Positions 25,629-36,106 of a DNA stretch of 64,000 bases are shown piece after piece. The notes beneath the pieces were generated by a model. That model was given only the letters and a program-made list of their open reading frames with translations. It did no database searches and was not told where the DNA came from. The translations under genes were made by a program, and so were the position numbers. Source of the stretch: DAOUKH01 sp965207995 (lineage in GTDB: Bacteria; Chloroflexota; Dehalococcoidia; SHYB01); contig OZ242299.1 in assembly GCA_965207995.1 (NCBI GenBank), positions 868,001 to 932,000 of the forward strand, in the 5' to 3' direction. Every line of letters starts with the position of its first letter. The stretch's first letter is position 1.

Positions 25629-26692
25629 GAGCGCGCTGCGGCGGGTGCGGCGGCGAAGGAGGGCATGACCTCCTTGCCGAACATCTCGATCGAGCGCAGC
25701 ACCTTCTCGTGGGGCATGCCGGGATAGCCGAACCAGCCGAAGATGTGGCCTATCCCGTCGTCCCGCAGCTTCTCGATCTGCTCACAGACGACTTCCGGGG
25801 TGCCGCGCAGCACACGGCGCCCCACAGCCTTTCCGGCCTTCACGCGGTCCGCCTGCCGCGTCGCCCATGACTCGTAGCCCTTGGGGAGGACGCCGTCGGC
25901 GCCGGCGGGCGATCCGACCTTCGCCATCACCTTCGGGGTGAAGTCCTGGAACTCGATGGGGTCCTGCTCCGCCTCCTCCATCGTCGGGGCGACGTAGACA
26001 TTCATGAGGACGGGCGGGTCCTTGCCGGCGTGGTCGTGGCCGAACTCCTCCATCTTGTGGCGCCAGAGGGCGATGGCGTCGGGCACCTCGCCCATGGTGG
26101 CGGTCGGGCCGCCGAGCATCACGGTGAGACCGCGCCGGGCGGCGACCTCGATGCTCGCGGGGCTGGTGCTGACGGCGGCGTAGAGCGGCGGGTGGGGCTT
26201 CTGCACCGGCTTGGGGATCACCCAGAGTTTGTCTACCTGGGTGTACTTGCCGTGATAGGTGAGCGTTTCCTCGGTCCACGCCTTGACGAGGACGTCGAGG
26301 GCCTCGGCGAAACGCTCCTTGCCCTCCTCGATGGGCACGCCCAAGCCGCGGAACTCCTGGTTCTGGTAGCCGGCGCCGACGCCGAGCTCGACGCGGCCGC
26401 CGCTGAGCACGTCGAGCATGGCCGCTTCCTCGGCGACGTGCACCGCGTTGTGGAAGGGGAGAACGACGACGGCGGTGCCGATGCGCATGTTTCGCGTCCG
26501 GGCGGCGACGTGGCCCGCGAAGGAGAAGACGCCGGAGATGATGCCGTGGCGGGAGAAGTGGTGCTCGCCGATCCAGACGGCGTTATAACCGAGGGTATCG
26601 CCAAGCTCGACACCTTCGAGCGCCTCGCCGAGGGCCTCTTCCTGGCTGCGGCTTTCGTGCCACGGCACGAGGCAGAACAGTCCGAACTTCAT
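25625..26692 (-). CDS. LLM-class flavin-dependent oxidoreductase
   Basis: Protein of 355 residues. MKFGLFCLVPWHESRSQEEAL, GYNAVWIGEHHFSRHGI, ARTRNMRIGTAVVVLPFHNAVHVAEEAAMLDVLSGGRVELG-type segments and GAGYQNQEFRGLGVPIEE match bacterial-luciferase-like monooxygenases. EHHFSRHG is the conserved histidine loop. The C-terminus GTPEVVCEQIEKLRDDGIGHIFGWF is typical. Flavin-dependent oxygenation is expected by family; substrate unknown. A gap with repeats (26693-26899) lies upstream of its start. Confidence 0.88.
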   Translation of the reverse strand: MKFGLFCLVPWHESRSQEEALGEALEGVELGDTLGYNAVWIGEHHFSRHGIISGVFSFAGHVAARTRNMRIGTAVVVLPFHNAVHVAEEAAMLDVLSGGRVELGVGAGYQNQEFRGLGVPIEEGKERFAEALDVLVKAWTEETLTYHGKYTQVDKLWVIPKPVQKPHPPLYAAVSTSPASIEVAARRGLTVMLGGPTATMGEVPDAIALWRHKMEEFGHDHAGKDPPVLMNVYVAPTMEEAEQDPIEFQDFTPKVMAKVGSPAGADGVLPKGYESWATRQADRVKAGKAVGRRVLRGTPEVVCEQIEKLRDDGIGHIFGWFGYPGMPHEKVLRSIEMFGKEVMPSFAAAPAAARS

Positions 26693-26808
26693 GGCGCCTC
26701 CAGGGCTGCGGGTCCACGGCGAGCGGGCGCGCCGCTGCGCTCATTCTAGGAAGGCGGTGTGGCGTGTCAAGGAGAACACCCGCTTCAAAATGCAGGGGTA
26801 TCCGGAGG

Positions 26809-26880
26809 GGTGCCCCACAGGGCACCCGCGCACCTGCGTGCGCGTACCCTCTCTCAGTCTCCCCCAGAGGGGGAGAGGTC
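26809..26880. repeat. Composite intergenic hairpin repeat (copy 3)
   Basis: Hairpin GGTGCCC-CACA-GGGCACC (26809-26826), then CGCGCAC-CTGC-GTGCGCG, the linker TACCCTCTCTCAG and TCTCCCCC-AGA-GGGGGAGA (26858-26876). The middle stem corresponds to the GCGCGCC/GGCGCGC stem of the copies near 0.66 and 19.63 kb, with paired changes. Confidence 0.8.
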
Positions 26881-26899
26881 GGGAGGGAAGTGAGGCCGG

Positions 26900-27442
26900 C
26901 TATTCGAGGGTCAGGAGGTAGGCGATCAGGTTGTCGAAGTCGCCCTGGTCGGGAACGAGGCCGGCGGGCATGAGGTTGTCGTAGTCGTCGACGAGGTGCT
27001 CGGAGGGTTCCAAAATCGACTGCCGCAGGTATTGCTCCGCCGTCAGGCCGTCGACGCGGGAGCCGGCCGAGGAGGCCACTGCCGACAGGTTGGGCCCGAT
27101 TTCGCCGATTGCCTCGGGCACGCCGTCGATCATGTGGCAGGCGGTGCAGCCTGCGTTGAGGAAGACGGTGAGGCCGGGGCCGGCGTCGCCCTCCCCGCCT
27201 TCCGTGGGGACCGATGGGCCGGCGTCGACGGGGCCGATGGGGCCAGGAGTGGGCTTCGGCGTCACGGTCGGTGTCGGAGGCGGGGCCGGAGTAGGCGTGG
27301 GGGTGAAGCCAAAGACCGTCGAGCCGCCGCCGATGGTGAAGACGGCGGTGGGGTCGCCGCTCTCGTATTCGCCGCAGGCGGCCAAAACGAGGATGGCCGC
27401 CGCCGTGGCGGCGAGCATCGGGAAGAGTTTCTTTCGCAGCAA
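26900..27442 (-). CDS. Lipoprotein mono-heme cytochrome c
   Basis: Protein of 180 residues. The signal MLRKKLFPMLAATAAAILVLAAC ends in a lipobox. A Pro/Thr linker (about 45-85) is followed by a class I cytochrome c domain with CTACH (heme attachment) and the distal Met in NLMPAG. It probably passes electrons to the caa3 oxidase and is the last gene of its operon. It starts at TTG 27442, 11 nt after the subunit IV stop. Confidence 0.88.
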   Translation of the reverse strand: MLRKKLFPMLAATAAAILVLAACGEYESGDPTAVFTIGGGSTVFGFTPTPTPAPPPTPTVTPKPTPGPIGPVDAGPSVPTEGGEGDAGPGLTVFLNAGCTACHMIDGVPEAIGEIGPNLSAVASSAGSRVDGLTAEQYLRQSILEPSEHLVDDYDNLMPAGLVPDQGDFDNLIAYLLTLE

Positions 27443-27453
27443 GGACGGGTCCC

Positions 27454-27822
27454 TTAGAAGTTGTTGAACAGCGCGATGACCGAGATCAGGATGGCTATGG
27501 CGAGTAGCAGCGGCCCGACGAACAGCATCTGGTAGAGCTTGTTGTCGCCCTTGAGGTGCATGAAGTACATCACGACGAGGGCGAACTTCCCGATCCCCAG
27601 CCCGACGAGCAGGAAGCGGTTGAGGGCGACCATCTCGACGAAGGTCACGAAGATCTCGACGACGGTAATGATGGCGAGCCAGACGAAGATCCAGAAGAAG
27701 AAGCGGTCGGTATAGTGTTCGCCGCCGGGGTGCAGCACGCTATTGAGGATGCGCTCGTCCTCGCTGCCCGGCTCGATGCGTACGGGGGCTTCGTCGTGGT
27801 GGCCGTCGTGTCCGTCGCTCAT
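27454..27822 (-). CDS. ctaF: Cytochrome c oxidase subunit IV-like protein
   Basis: Protein of 122 residues with a His/Asp-rich N-terminus and three hydrophobic helices (FFFWIFVWLAIITVVEIF, LLVGLGIGKFALVVMYFMHL, LLLAIAILISVIALF). The second carries KFALVVMYFMHLKGD, the signature of prokaryotic subunit IV. It stabilises the oxidase core. The order in the operon (II, I, III, IV) is standard. Confidence 0.87.
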   Translation of the reverse strand: MSDGHDGHHDEAPVRIEPGSEDERILNSVLHPGGEHYTDRFFFWIFVWLAIITVVEIFVTFVEMVALNRFLLVGLGIGKFALVVMYFMHLKGDNKLYQMLFVGPLLLAIAILISVIALFNNF

Positions 27823-27846
27823 GTGGTGCTTCCGTAGACCGTAGGC

Positions 27847-28677
27847 TTAGGTGAACAGGTAGATGATGGCGAAGAGGACGACCCACACGATGTCGACGAA
27901 GTGCCAGTAGAGGCCGGCGATTTCGACGTTGAGGGCCCGCTCTTCTTTCAGGCGGCGGTACTCGAAGTCCTCGAAGGTCATGGTCCCCACCGGCGGGGGC
28001 GGCGCGCCCTGCGAGAACTGTTCGCGGACGAAGGCGATGAACCGGCGGTGACGCGGCCGGGGCTCGAGGCGCTCATCGGGGCCCCGCTCGGGGACGCCGC
28101 GGATCGAACCCACAACGTTCGCCATCATCGGCTTGGCGTGTGGGTCGAGCCGGACCATGAACGCGAGGAAGATGAGCCAGACAATTCCCAAGGTGACGTG
28201 GGCGCCGTGGAAACCGGTGAGGATCATGAACGACGCCGCGAAGAGGTTGGTGCGCGGGGTGATGTGATAATGATGGACGAAGGACCAGAACTCGAAGCCC
28301 TGCGCGCCGATGAAGAAAGCGCCGCAGAAGGCGGTAGCGAGAATCCAGACCATGAACATCTTCTGGTCGCCGCGTTTGGCGGCGTTGAGTCCGAGCACCA
28401 TGAAGAAGCTGCTGACGAGGAGCACGAAGGCCATGACACTGACGAGGCCGAGGCTGGAGAGCACCTCTTCGCGGGTGGCGCCGGCGGTGACGTTGTTCTG
28501 GTAGACGAGGAACGTCCCGATGAGGCCGCCGAAGAACATGCACTCCGAGCCGAGGAAGAGCCACATGGCAAGCTTGCGATGGCTGAGCCCCGTGGTGGTG
28601 CGATGGTGATCGAGCGCATCATCGATCTGGGGATCGATGTAGATCGCTTCGGGCTGTTGGGCCGTCGGGTGCGCCAT
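27847..28677 (-). CDS. ctaE: Cytochrome c oxidase subunit III
   Basis: Protein of 276 residues. HRKLAMWLFLGSECMFFGGLIGTFLVY opens with the family Glu of helix 2 (SECMFF). FHGAHVTLGIVWLIFLAF and the last segment GLYWHFVDIVWVVLFAIIYLF are the usual COX3 features. A charged loop of about 60 residues before the last helices (residues ~190-245) is longer than usual. Membrane subunit that completes the oxidase. Confidence 0.93.
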   Translation of the reverse strand: MAHPTAQQPEAIYIDPQIDDALDHHRTTTGLSHRKLAMWLFLGSECMFFGGLIGTFLVYQNNVTAGATREEVLSSLGLVSVMAFVLLVSSFFMVLGLNAAKRGDQKMFMVWILATAFCGAFFIGAQGFEFWSFVHHYHITPRTNLFAASFMILTGFHGAHVTLGIVWLIFLAFMVRLDPHAKPMMANVVGSIRGVPERGPDERLEPRPRHRRFIAFVREQFSQGAPPPPVGTMTFEDFEYRRLKEERALNVEIAGLYWHFVDIVWVVLFAIIYLFT

Positions 28678-28687
28678 GGCCGCCGCC

Positions 28688-30553
28688 CTAGTGGGCGTCC
28701 TCCTCCGCTACCGGCTCCTTGATCCACGCCAGCGAGGCGACGAAGGCGATGGCCAGGCCGATGCCGATGGCGGGGATGCCGCCCTGGTTGGTGTAGACAA
28801 GGCCGAAGCCCGCCACGGTCAGGCCGAACGCCATCACGATAGGCCAGTAGGACGGGTGCGGCATGTGGATGTGACGCCGCCGCTTCGGCCCTTCGTCTTC
28901 TTCCGGCGGCAGCGGGTTCTCGGCATGCTCGGGGTGTTTCTCGTCCCAGAGCGGGCGCACGCTGCGCACCCTGGGGAGCTCGTCGAAGTTGTGCTCGGCG
29001 GGCGGTGAGTCGGCCTTCCACTCGAGAGTGTGGCCGTCCCACGGGTCCTTGCCCGCTTCTTTCCCGCTGCGCATGCTCTTGTAGATGTTGTAGACGAGGA
29101 AGAGGAACGACGCGCCCATGATGAAGGCGCCGACCGTGCTCATCATGTTGATCAGCCCAAAGCCGAGGTCGGCCTCGTAGGTGTAGACCCGGCGCGGCAG
29201 GCCGTTCAGCCCAACCCAGTGCATCGGGAAGAAGGTGAGGTTGAAGCCGATGAACATGATCCAGAAGTGAACCTTGCCTAAGCCCTCGCTCAACATCCGT
29301 CCGGTGATCTTGGGGAACCAGAAATAGATGCCGCCCATCAGTCCGAAGATGGCCCCGCCGAACAGCACGTAGTGGAAGTGGGCGACGATGAAATAGGTGT
29401 CGGTCTGTTGAAGGTCGGTGGGCGGCGACGCATGCATCACGCCGCTGATGCCGCCGATGGTGAAGAGGCCGATAAAGGCCAGGGCGAAGAGCATGGGCGT
29501 CTGCAGCCGTATGTGGCCGCCCCAGGTAGTGGCGATCCAGTTGAAGATCTTCACGCCGGTGGGAATGGCCACGATCATCGTCGCGGTGGCGAAGTAGCCG
29601 TTGGCGATGGGGCCCAGCCCGACCGCGAACATGTGGTGGCTCCACACCGCGAAGCCGGTGACGGCGATGAAGACGCCCGACATCACGACGGCTTTGTAGC
29701 CAAAGAGCGGCTTCCGCGAGAAGACGGGCAGGATTTCGGAGACCATGCCCATGGCGGGCAGGATGAGGATGTAGACCTCGGGGTGGCCGAAGATCCAGAA
29801 GAGGTGCTGCCAGAGAATCGGGTCGCCGCCGCCGCTGACGACGAAGAAGCTCGCGCCCGCGATCCGGTCGACCAAGACGAGGATGATGGCGACGGTGATC
29901 GGGGGGAGCGCCAGCACGAGCAGGAAGGCGACGATCAGGGTCATCCAGACGAAGACCGGCATACGGAAGAGCGTCATGCCGTGGGTGCGCAGGTTGAAGA
30001 TGGTGACGATGAAGTTCACCGACGCCATCAGCGAGGCGATGCCGAGGATGAGCAGCGAGACGAGCCAGTAGTCGATGCCGTGGCCCGGCGAGTAGGCGCT
30101 CTCGGTGAGGTTTGCGTAGGAGAACCAGCCGGCGTCGGGGGCACCGCCCGCGAGGAAGCTGGCGTGCAGCATGATCCCGCCGCCGAGGAACGTCCAGTAA
30201 CTCAGCGCGTTTAGCCGTGGGAAGGCGACGTCGCGGGCGCCGATCATCAGGGGCACGAGGAAGTTAAAGAAGGCGGCGCTCAACGGCATGATCACGAGGA
30301 AGACCATCGTGGTGCCGTGCATGGTGAAGAGTTGGTTGAAGGTGCTCGGCGAGACGATGGTGAGCTCGGGCTGCGCCAGTTGGACCCGGATGATCAGCGC
30401 TTCGATCCCGCCCGCGAGGAAGAAGAGCAGCGCGGTGACACCGTAGAGGACGCCGATGCGCTTGGCGTCGACGGTGGTCATCCACCCCCACACCCCTTCG
30501 CTGGTGGTGGGGCGGCGAAGTATCCCCGGCAGCGGAGCAGTTATCGTGGCCAT
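28688..30553 (-). CDS. ctaD: Cytochrome c oxidase subunit I
   Basis: Protein of 621 residues, catalytic heme-copper subunit. Visible metal-site motifs: MHGTTMVFL with a low-spin heme His, WIFGHPEVYILILPAMG (CuB His with the Tyr of the His-Tyr crosslink), VWSHHMFAVG (CuB histidines) and VAHFHYVLFGG (heme a3 and heme a ligands). Twelve or more helices. The C-terminal ~80 residues after helix 12 are a charged cytosolic segment followed by two extra helices (YWPIVMAFGLTVAGFGLVY and AIGIGLAIAFVASLAWI). These fused helices are a feature of some caa3-type oxidases. Confidence 0.96.
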   Translation of the reverse strand: MATITAPLPGILRRPTTSEGVWGWMTTVDAKRIGVLYGVTALLFFLAGGIEALIIRVQLAQPELTIVSPSTFNQLFTMHGTTMVFLVIMPLSAAFFNFLVPLMIGARDVAFPRLNALSYWTFLGGGIMLHASFLAGGAPDAGWFSYANLTESAYSPGHGIDYWLVSLLILGIASLMASVNFIVTIFNLRTHGMTLFRMPVFVWMTLIVAFLLVLALPPITVAIILVLVDRIAGASFFVVSGGGDPILWQHLFWIFGHPEVYILILPAMGMVSEILPVFSRKPLFGYKAVVMSGVFIAVTGFAVWSHHMFAVGLGPIANGYFATATMIVAIPTGVKIFNWIATTWGGHIRLQTPMLFALAFIGLFTIGGISGVMHASPPTDLQQTDTYFIVAHFHYVLFGGAIFGLMGGIYFWFPKITGRMLSEGLGKVHFWIMFIGFNLTFFPMHWVGLNGLPRRVYTYEADLGFGLINMMSTVGAFIMGASFLFLVYNIYKSMRSGKEAGKDPWDGHTLEWKADSPPAEHNFDELPRVRSVRPLWDEKHPEHAENPLPPEEDEGPKRRRHIHMPHPSYWPIVMAFGLTVAGFGLVYTNQGGIPAIGIGLAIAFVASLAWIKEPVAEEDAH

Positions 30554-30619
30554 CGGCGGGCTCCTCGCGACCGCATCGCTTCCATCTTTCTCGGCTCTGT
30601 CACGGCTTCAACCATGCAC

Positions 30620-31810
30620 CTAACTCGCCGCCGGCACCCGGCTCTGCAAGTAGGCTACCAAATCCTCGATCTCGGCGTCGGTCAGACGCATCGTCCGGTC
30701 GGTGTAGACCGGGGCAAGCTCGGCCATGCGGTTCCCCGGCTTCAGCTCATCGGGGTCGCGCAGCCACTTCCGGAGGTTGTCGTCGGTCCTATCGGCGATT
30801 CCGCCGGCGAAGGTATCGCGGGTGGCGAAGTGGGTAATGTTGGGACCGGGGAATACTGTACCGCCGTCCTCGAAGGCTAGGGCTCGGCCCTCCTGCACGC
30901 CATAGGCATCCTGGCCGGTGTAGGTGTGGCAGAGCACGCAGCCCTTGGTGGCGAAGAGCGTCTGACCGCGGAGCGCGGCATCGTCCTCGGCGGTGGCCGG
31001 CGGCATGAGCTGCCCTTCCGTCCAGCGCTCGTAGCCTTCCACGTCGTGCGCGACGACGATGAACTTCATCTGCCCGTGGGCGACGCCGCACAACTCGGCG
31101 CACTGGCCCTCGAAGACGCCTTCCTCGTGGGCGATGAACCACATCTTGTTGTCCCGACCCGGTACGACGTCGGTCTTGCCCGACAGCTTGGGCGTCCAGA
31201 AGCTGTGGATCACGTCGGTCGAGATCAGGTTCATCACGATGGCGGTGTTGGTGGGGATGTGCATCTGATTGGCCGTCGTGATGCCGAGCTCGGGATAGCG
31301 GAACTCCCACCACCACTGGTGCCCAATGACGTCGATTTCGAGGTGCGGGCGGTCGACGCCGGCCCACTCGACGAGCTTGGCCCCGGTGGGGGGATTCTCA
31401 TGCTCGGCGATGGTCAGATACGTCGGGATGGCGATGGCAAGCAGGATGAAGAAGGGGATGATCGTCCAGGTGAGCTCGAGCTTGGGGTTACCGTGGACCT
31501 GCTCGGGGAGCTGGCTCGGGTCCTGGTTCTTCCTCCAACGGAAGCGGAAGATGGAATAGAGCAGTGCGCCTTCAACGATGATGAAGACGGCGAGGGCGAT
31601 CCAGAAGATCAGCCAGAAGAGGGTGAGCTGCTGATCGGCGACGGGCCCCTTGGGGTCGAACGTCGATTGGGGGGCCGTCGAGCAGGCGGCCGCCGTCGCG
31701 ACGACAAGGAGAGCGAGAGGAAGGAACTGGAGAAGCCGCCGTAAAACGGGACTAGAGGACGCCTTGCGGGCGGGCGTGTCCGGTTTTGAGGGGAATGCGG
31801 GTTCTGGCAA
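30620..31810 (-). CDS. ctaC: Cytochrome c oxidase subunit II fused to cytochrome c
   Basis: Protein of 396 residues. The N-terminus has a lipobox (VATAAAC) and two helices. The cupredoxin domain has the CuA site GQCAELCGVAHGQM. A C-terminal cytochrome c domain (about 285-396) has CVLCH and a candidate Met ligand in NRMAEL, which defines caa3-type oxidases. The start is TTG 31810-31808; no ATG is available upstream of the signal sequence. The promoter at 31882-31910 drives the operon. Confidence 0.92.
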   Translation of the reverse strand: MPEPAFPSKPDTPARKASSSPVLRRLLQFLPLALLVVATAAACSTAPQSTFDPKGPVADQQLTLFWLIFWIALAVFIIVEGALLYSIFRFRWRKNQDPSQLPEQVHGNPKLELTWTIIPFFILLAIAIPTYLTIAEHENPPTGAKLVEWAGVDRPHLEIDVIGHQWWWEFRYPELGITTANQMHIPTNTAIVMNLISTDVIHSFWTPKLSGKTDVVPGRDNKMWFIAHEEGVFEGQCAELCGVAHGQMKFIVVAHDVEGYERWTEGQLMPPATAEDDAALRGQTLFATKGCVLCHTYTGQDAYGVQEGRALAFEDGGTVFPGPNITHFATRDTFAGGIADRTDDNLRKWLRDPDELKPGNRMAELAPVYTDRTMRLTDAEIEDLVAYLQSRVPAAS

Positions 31811-31881
31811 GAATTCGGGCCTGGGATGTCGCGGCTGAACCGTCGGTCGAAGGCCGGTTTGCTTCAGGAAATCCGTGCGGA

Positions 31882-31910
31882 ATCCTACAACCGCCGCCCT
31901 TCACTGTCAA
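31882..31910 (-). promoter_or_regulatory. Promoter of the cytochrome oxidase operon
   Basis: On the minus strand TTGACA (31910-31905), 17-nt spacer, TAGGAT (31887-31882), about 72 nt upstream of the ctaC start. Near-consensus sigma-70-like promoter. Confidence 0.7.
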
Positions 31911-31984
31911 GGGTTTGTACCTATTATCACAAATGCCGGCGAGGCCGTCGAGGGCCACTCAGCGGCCGGTCTTCGACGCCCCGG

Positions 31985-33115
31985 CTAGAGCCCCAGACGC
32001 TCGGCGACGCGCTCTCGGTGCAGGTTGGCGCTCCCAAAGAGGACTTCGCCCATCTTGGCCCGCCGCGAATAGAGCGGCATGGGGTGCTCCTCGGAAAAGC
32101 CGATAGCGCCGTGGACCTGGTGGCCGCCGGACATGACCGTCCGGGCGGCGTCGCTGACGTAGGCCTTCGCCAGAGAGACCTCCATCTCGGCGGGCAGGCC
32201 TTGGGAGAGCGTCCAGGAGGCCTCGTAGGTGATGTACTGCGCACCGTCGACCTCGGCGGCCATGTCGGCGATGCGGTGGCGGACGGCCTGGAAGGTGGCG
32301 ATGGGCCGGCCGAACTGGACGCGGGTCTTGGCGTACTCGGTGGTGAACTCGACGACCTTCCGCATGGCGCCGGAGAGGTACGCGCACGTCGCGACCGCGC
32401 CGCGGGCCAGGGCTTGTTCGAGTATGGGCCACGCGCCGGGGCCGGAGCGGAGCAGATTGTCTTCGGGAACGCGAGCGCCGGTGAAGGTCACGTGGCAGTG
32501 GTGGTCCTCGGCGGTGGTGCGCAGATGCGTCGCCTCGACGCCCGGCGTCCTGGCGTCGACGACGAGCCAGACCGGCTCCGCGGCCTCCTCGTCGAATGCG
32601 AAGACGACGATGTCGTCTGCGGTGTGGGCGTATTGCACGAAGTGCTTCACGCCATTGAGCACGACGTTGCCGTTCTCGCGCTTCGCGGTGACAGCGGGAT
32701 GCTCCCGCCGGAAGCCGATGTCGAGCTTGCCCGGCTCGATGATAGCCGCCGTCAGCAGCCGGTCTCCCTTGGCCACCGACGGCAGGTAGCGCGCCTTCTG
32801 CTCGCCGCTGCCCGCTTCGAGGATGATCATCCCGCCGAGGAGGACGGAGGCCACGTAGGGGAGCGGGGCGACGGCGTAGCCGATCTGCTCGACGACGAGG
32901 TTCGCGTCGAAGAGGGAGAGGCCCTCGCCGCCGTATTCCTTAGGGAAGGGGAGGCCGAGCCAGCCGAGCCCGGCGGCCTTGCGCCAGAGATCGGGCGGGT
33001 AGCCGCGCTCGTCGTCCTCCATGGTGCGCGCCAGGTCGAGCGGCGACTCGCGGCTGAGGAAGTCGCGGGCCTGCTCGCTGAGCATGCGTTCGTGTTCGTT
33101 GAGGGTTACGTCCAT
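31985..33115 (-). CDS. Acyl-CoA dehydrogenase
   Basis: Protein of 376 residues. MDVTLNEHERMLSEQARDFLSRE is the N-terminal helical domain. GLGWLGLPFPKEYGGEGLSL and the C-terminal FAD segment TRVQFGRPIATFQAVRHRIADMA are family features. QVHGAIGFSEEHPMPLYSRRAK precedes the end. The beta-domain motif is degenerate (AAIIEPGK where TEPxxGSD is usual). This recalls the less conserved partner in two-gene heteromeric dehydrogenases. Translated 31 nt downstream of a second dehydrogenase, so the two likely form one unit. Confidence 0.87.
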   Translation of the reverse strand: MDVTLNEHERMLSEQARDFLSRESPLDLARTMEDDERGYPPDLWRKAAGLGWLGLPFPKEYGGEGLSLFDANLVVEQIGYAVAPLPYVASVLLGGMIILEAGSGEQKARYLPSVAKGDRLLTAAIIEPGKLDIGFRREHPAVTAKRENGNVVLNGVKHFVQYAHTADDIVVFAFDEEAAEPVWLVVDARTPGVEATHLRTTAEDHHCHVTFTGARVPEDNLLRSGPGAWPILEQALARGAVATCAYLSGAMRKVVEFTTEYAKTRVQFGRPIATFQAVRHRIADMAAEVDGAQYITYEASWTLSQGLPAEMEVSLAKAYVSDAARTVMSGGHQVHGAIGFSEEHPMPLYSRRAKMGEVLFGSANLHRERVAERLGL

Positions 33116-33145
33116 GGCGGTGTCTTGCTTTCTTGCACGGGCACG

Positions 33146-34324
<1,179 letters not shown>

Positions 34325-34333
34325 GGCGGCGGC

Positions 34334-35932
34334 TTACGAGCGTCCGCCGGGACCGACGGCGCGCACGGAGTCGGGGACGCGGGAGGCGAAGGACTCGAAG
34401 TTGTCGGCGAACATCCCGACGAGGCGGCGGGCCTGCTCGTCGTAGGCGTTCTTGTCGGCCCAGGTCGAGCGCGCGTTGAGGACCTCGGACGGGACGCCGG
34501 GGCAGGTGGTGGGGATCTCAAGGCCGAACAAGGGGTCGCACACGTAGCCGACGTCTTCCAGGCCGCCGCTGAGGATGGCGCGGAGCATGGCGCGGGTGTT
34601 GGCGATATCGAGGCGGCTGCCGACGCCGTAGGGGCCGCCGGTCCATCCGGTGTTCACCAGCCAGACGCGGGCGCCGTGCTTGACGATCTTCTCGCGGAGC
34701 ATGTCGGCGTAGACGACGGGGTCTTGGGCCATGAAGGGCGCCCCGAAGCAAGGGCTGAACGTGGCCTGGGGCTCGATGATGCCGCGCTCCGTCCCGGCCA
34801 CCTTGGCGGTGTAGCCGGAGAGGAAGTAGTAGACGGCTTGATCGACCGAGAGTCTGGAGAGCGGCGGCAGCACGCCGAAGGCGTCGGCCGTCAGCATGAT
34901 CACGTTTGCCGGGACGCCGGCGACGCCGGAGGGCTCGGCGTTGGGCATGAAGGTGATGGGATAGGCGCCGCGGGTGTTCTCGGTGCGGGAGTCGTCATCG
35001 AGGTCGAGCCGCCGCGTCGCGGGGTCGATGATGACGTTTTCGAGCACGGTGCCGAACCGCTTGGTGGTGCCGTAGATTTCGGGCTCGGCCTTCTCAGAAA
35101 GCCGGATCACCTTGGCGTAGCAGCCGCCTTCGAAGTTGAAGACGCCCTCATCGCTCCAGCCGTGCTCGTCGTCGCCGACGAGGGCGCGGTCATGCGTCGT
35201 CGAGAGGGTCGTCTTGCCCGTCCCGGAGAGGCCGAAGAAGATGGCGACGTCGCCGTCCTCGCCGACGTTGGCGGAGCAGTGCATGGGCAGGATGCCCTCG
35301 CCGGGCAGAACGTAGTTCATGAAGCTGAACACGGACTTCTTGATCTCGCCGGCGTACTTCGTGCCGGCGATGAAGACCTCGCGGGAGCCGAAGTTGAGCG
35401 CGATGCAGGCGTCGGAGTTGGTGCCGTCGATCTCCGGCACCGTCTCGAAGTTGGGCGCGTGCACCACGGTCAGGGAGGGCTCGTGGGAGGGCAGATCCTC
35501 CTCGGAGGGCGTGAGGAAGAGGCTGCGCGCGAACATCGCGTGCCAGGCGTTCTCGGTGATCACGCGCAGGGCAACGCGGTAGCGGGGATCGGCCCCGACG
35601 AACAGGTCTTGGACGAAGAGCTCGCGCCCCTGCAGATAGCCGAGCATACGGCGGCGCAGGGCGGCGAAGGTCTTCTCGCTCATCGGAACGTTGACGGCGC
35701 CCCACCACACGAGGTCGGTGGAGGAGGGTTCGTCGACGATGAACTTGTCGTTGGGCGAACGGCCGGTGTACTTGCCCGTGTTGACGACGAAGGGACCCTC
35801 GTGGGCAACGACGCCTTCGCCGCGGCGCAGCGCGTGTTCGTAGAGGACTGGGACGGAGAGGTTGTAGTGGACCGCGCCGGGCTCGGTGATTCCCTGGCGC
35901 TCTAAGCCGTAGGTCGTTTCCTGGGTGGACAT
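34334..35932 (-). CDS. pckA: Phosphoenolpyruvate carboxykinase (ATP)
   Basis: Protein of 532 residues, typical for the ATP-dependent enzyme. The P-loop GLSGTGKTTLST, the kinase-2 region DDEHGWSDEGVFNFEGGCYAK, YTGRSPNDKFIVDEP and NLSVPVLYEHAL are clear. It converts oxaloacetate to PEP and CO2 with ATP, the first step of gluconeogenesis from acids. This fits a chromosome region rich in acyl-CoA catabolism. ATG 35932 (MSTQETTYG) is the natural start; the longer upstream frame overlaps the divergent amidohydrolase region. Confidence 0.95.
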   Translation of the reverse strand: MSTQETTYGLERQGITEPGAVHYNLSVPVLYEHALRRGEGVVAHEGPFVVNTGKYTGRSPNDKFIVDEPSSTDLVWWGAVNVPMSEKTFAALRRRMLGYLQGRELFVQDLFVGADPRYRVALRVITENAWHAMFARSLFLTPSEEDLPSHEPSLTVVHAPNFETVPEIDGTNSDACIALNFGSREVFIAGTKYAGEIKKSVFSFMNYVLPGEGILPMHCSANVGEDGDVAIFFGLSGTGKTTLSTTHDRALVGDDEHGWSDEGVFNFEGGCYAKVIRLSEKAEPEIYGTTKRFGTVLENVIIDPATRRLDLDDDSRTENTRGAYPITFMPNAEPSGVAGVPANVIMLTADAFGVLPPLSRLSVDQAVYYFLSGYTAKVAGTERGIIEPQATFSPCFGAPFMAQDPVVYADMLREKIVKHGARVWLVNTGWTGGPYGVGSRLDIANTRAMLRAILSGGLEDVGYVCDPLFGLEIPTTCPGVPSEVLNARSTWADKNAYDEQARRLVGMFADNFESFASRVPDSVRAVGPGGRS

Positions 35933-36106
35933 GGCGATGAGGGATCTTCGGCGCGGCGGCGCGGGGGGCGCCGTGAAACGTCCCGCTAGGTTACCCCAAC
36001 GAGCGCCAGCCGCCAACCGGAAATCGCCCCCTGCGCTATACTTCGGCCCTACTTCCGTACGGACGCTTCCCGCGGTCACATGGGAAAGGCGGAAAGGAGC
36101 GCGCTG

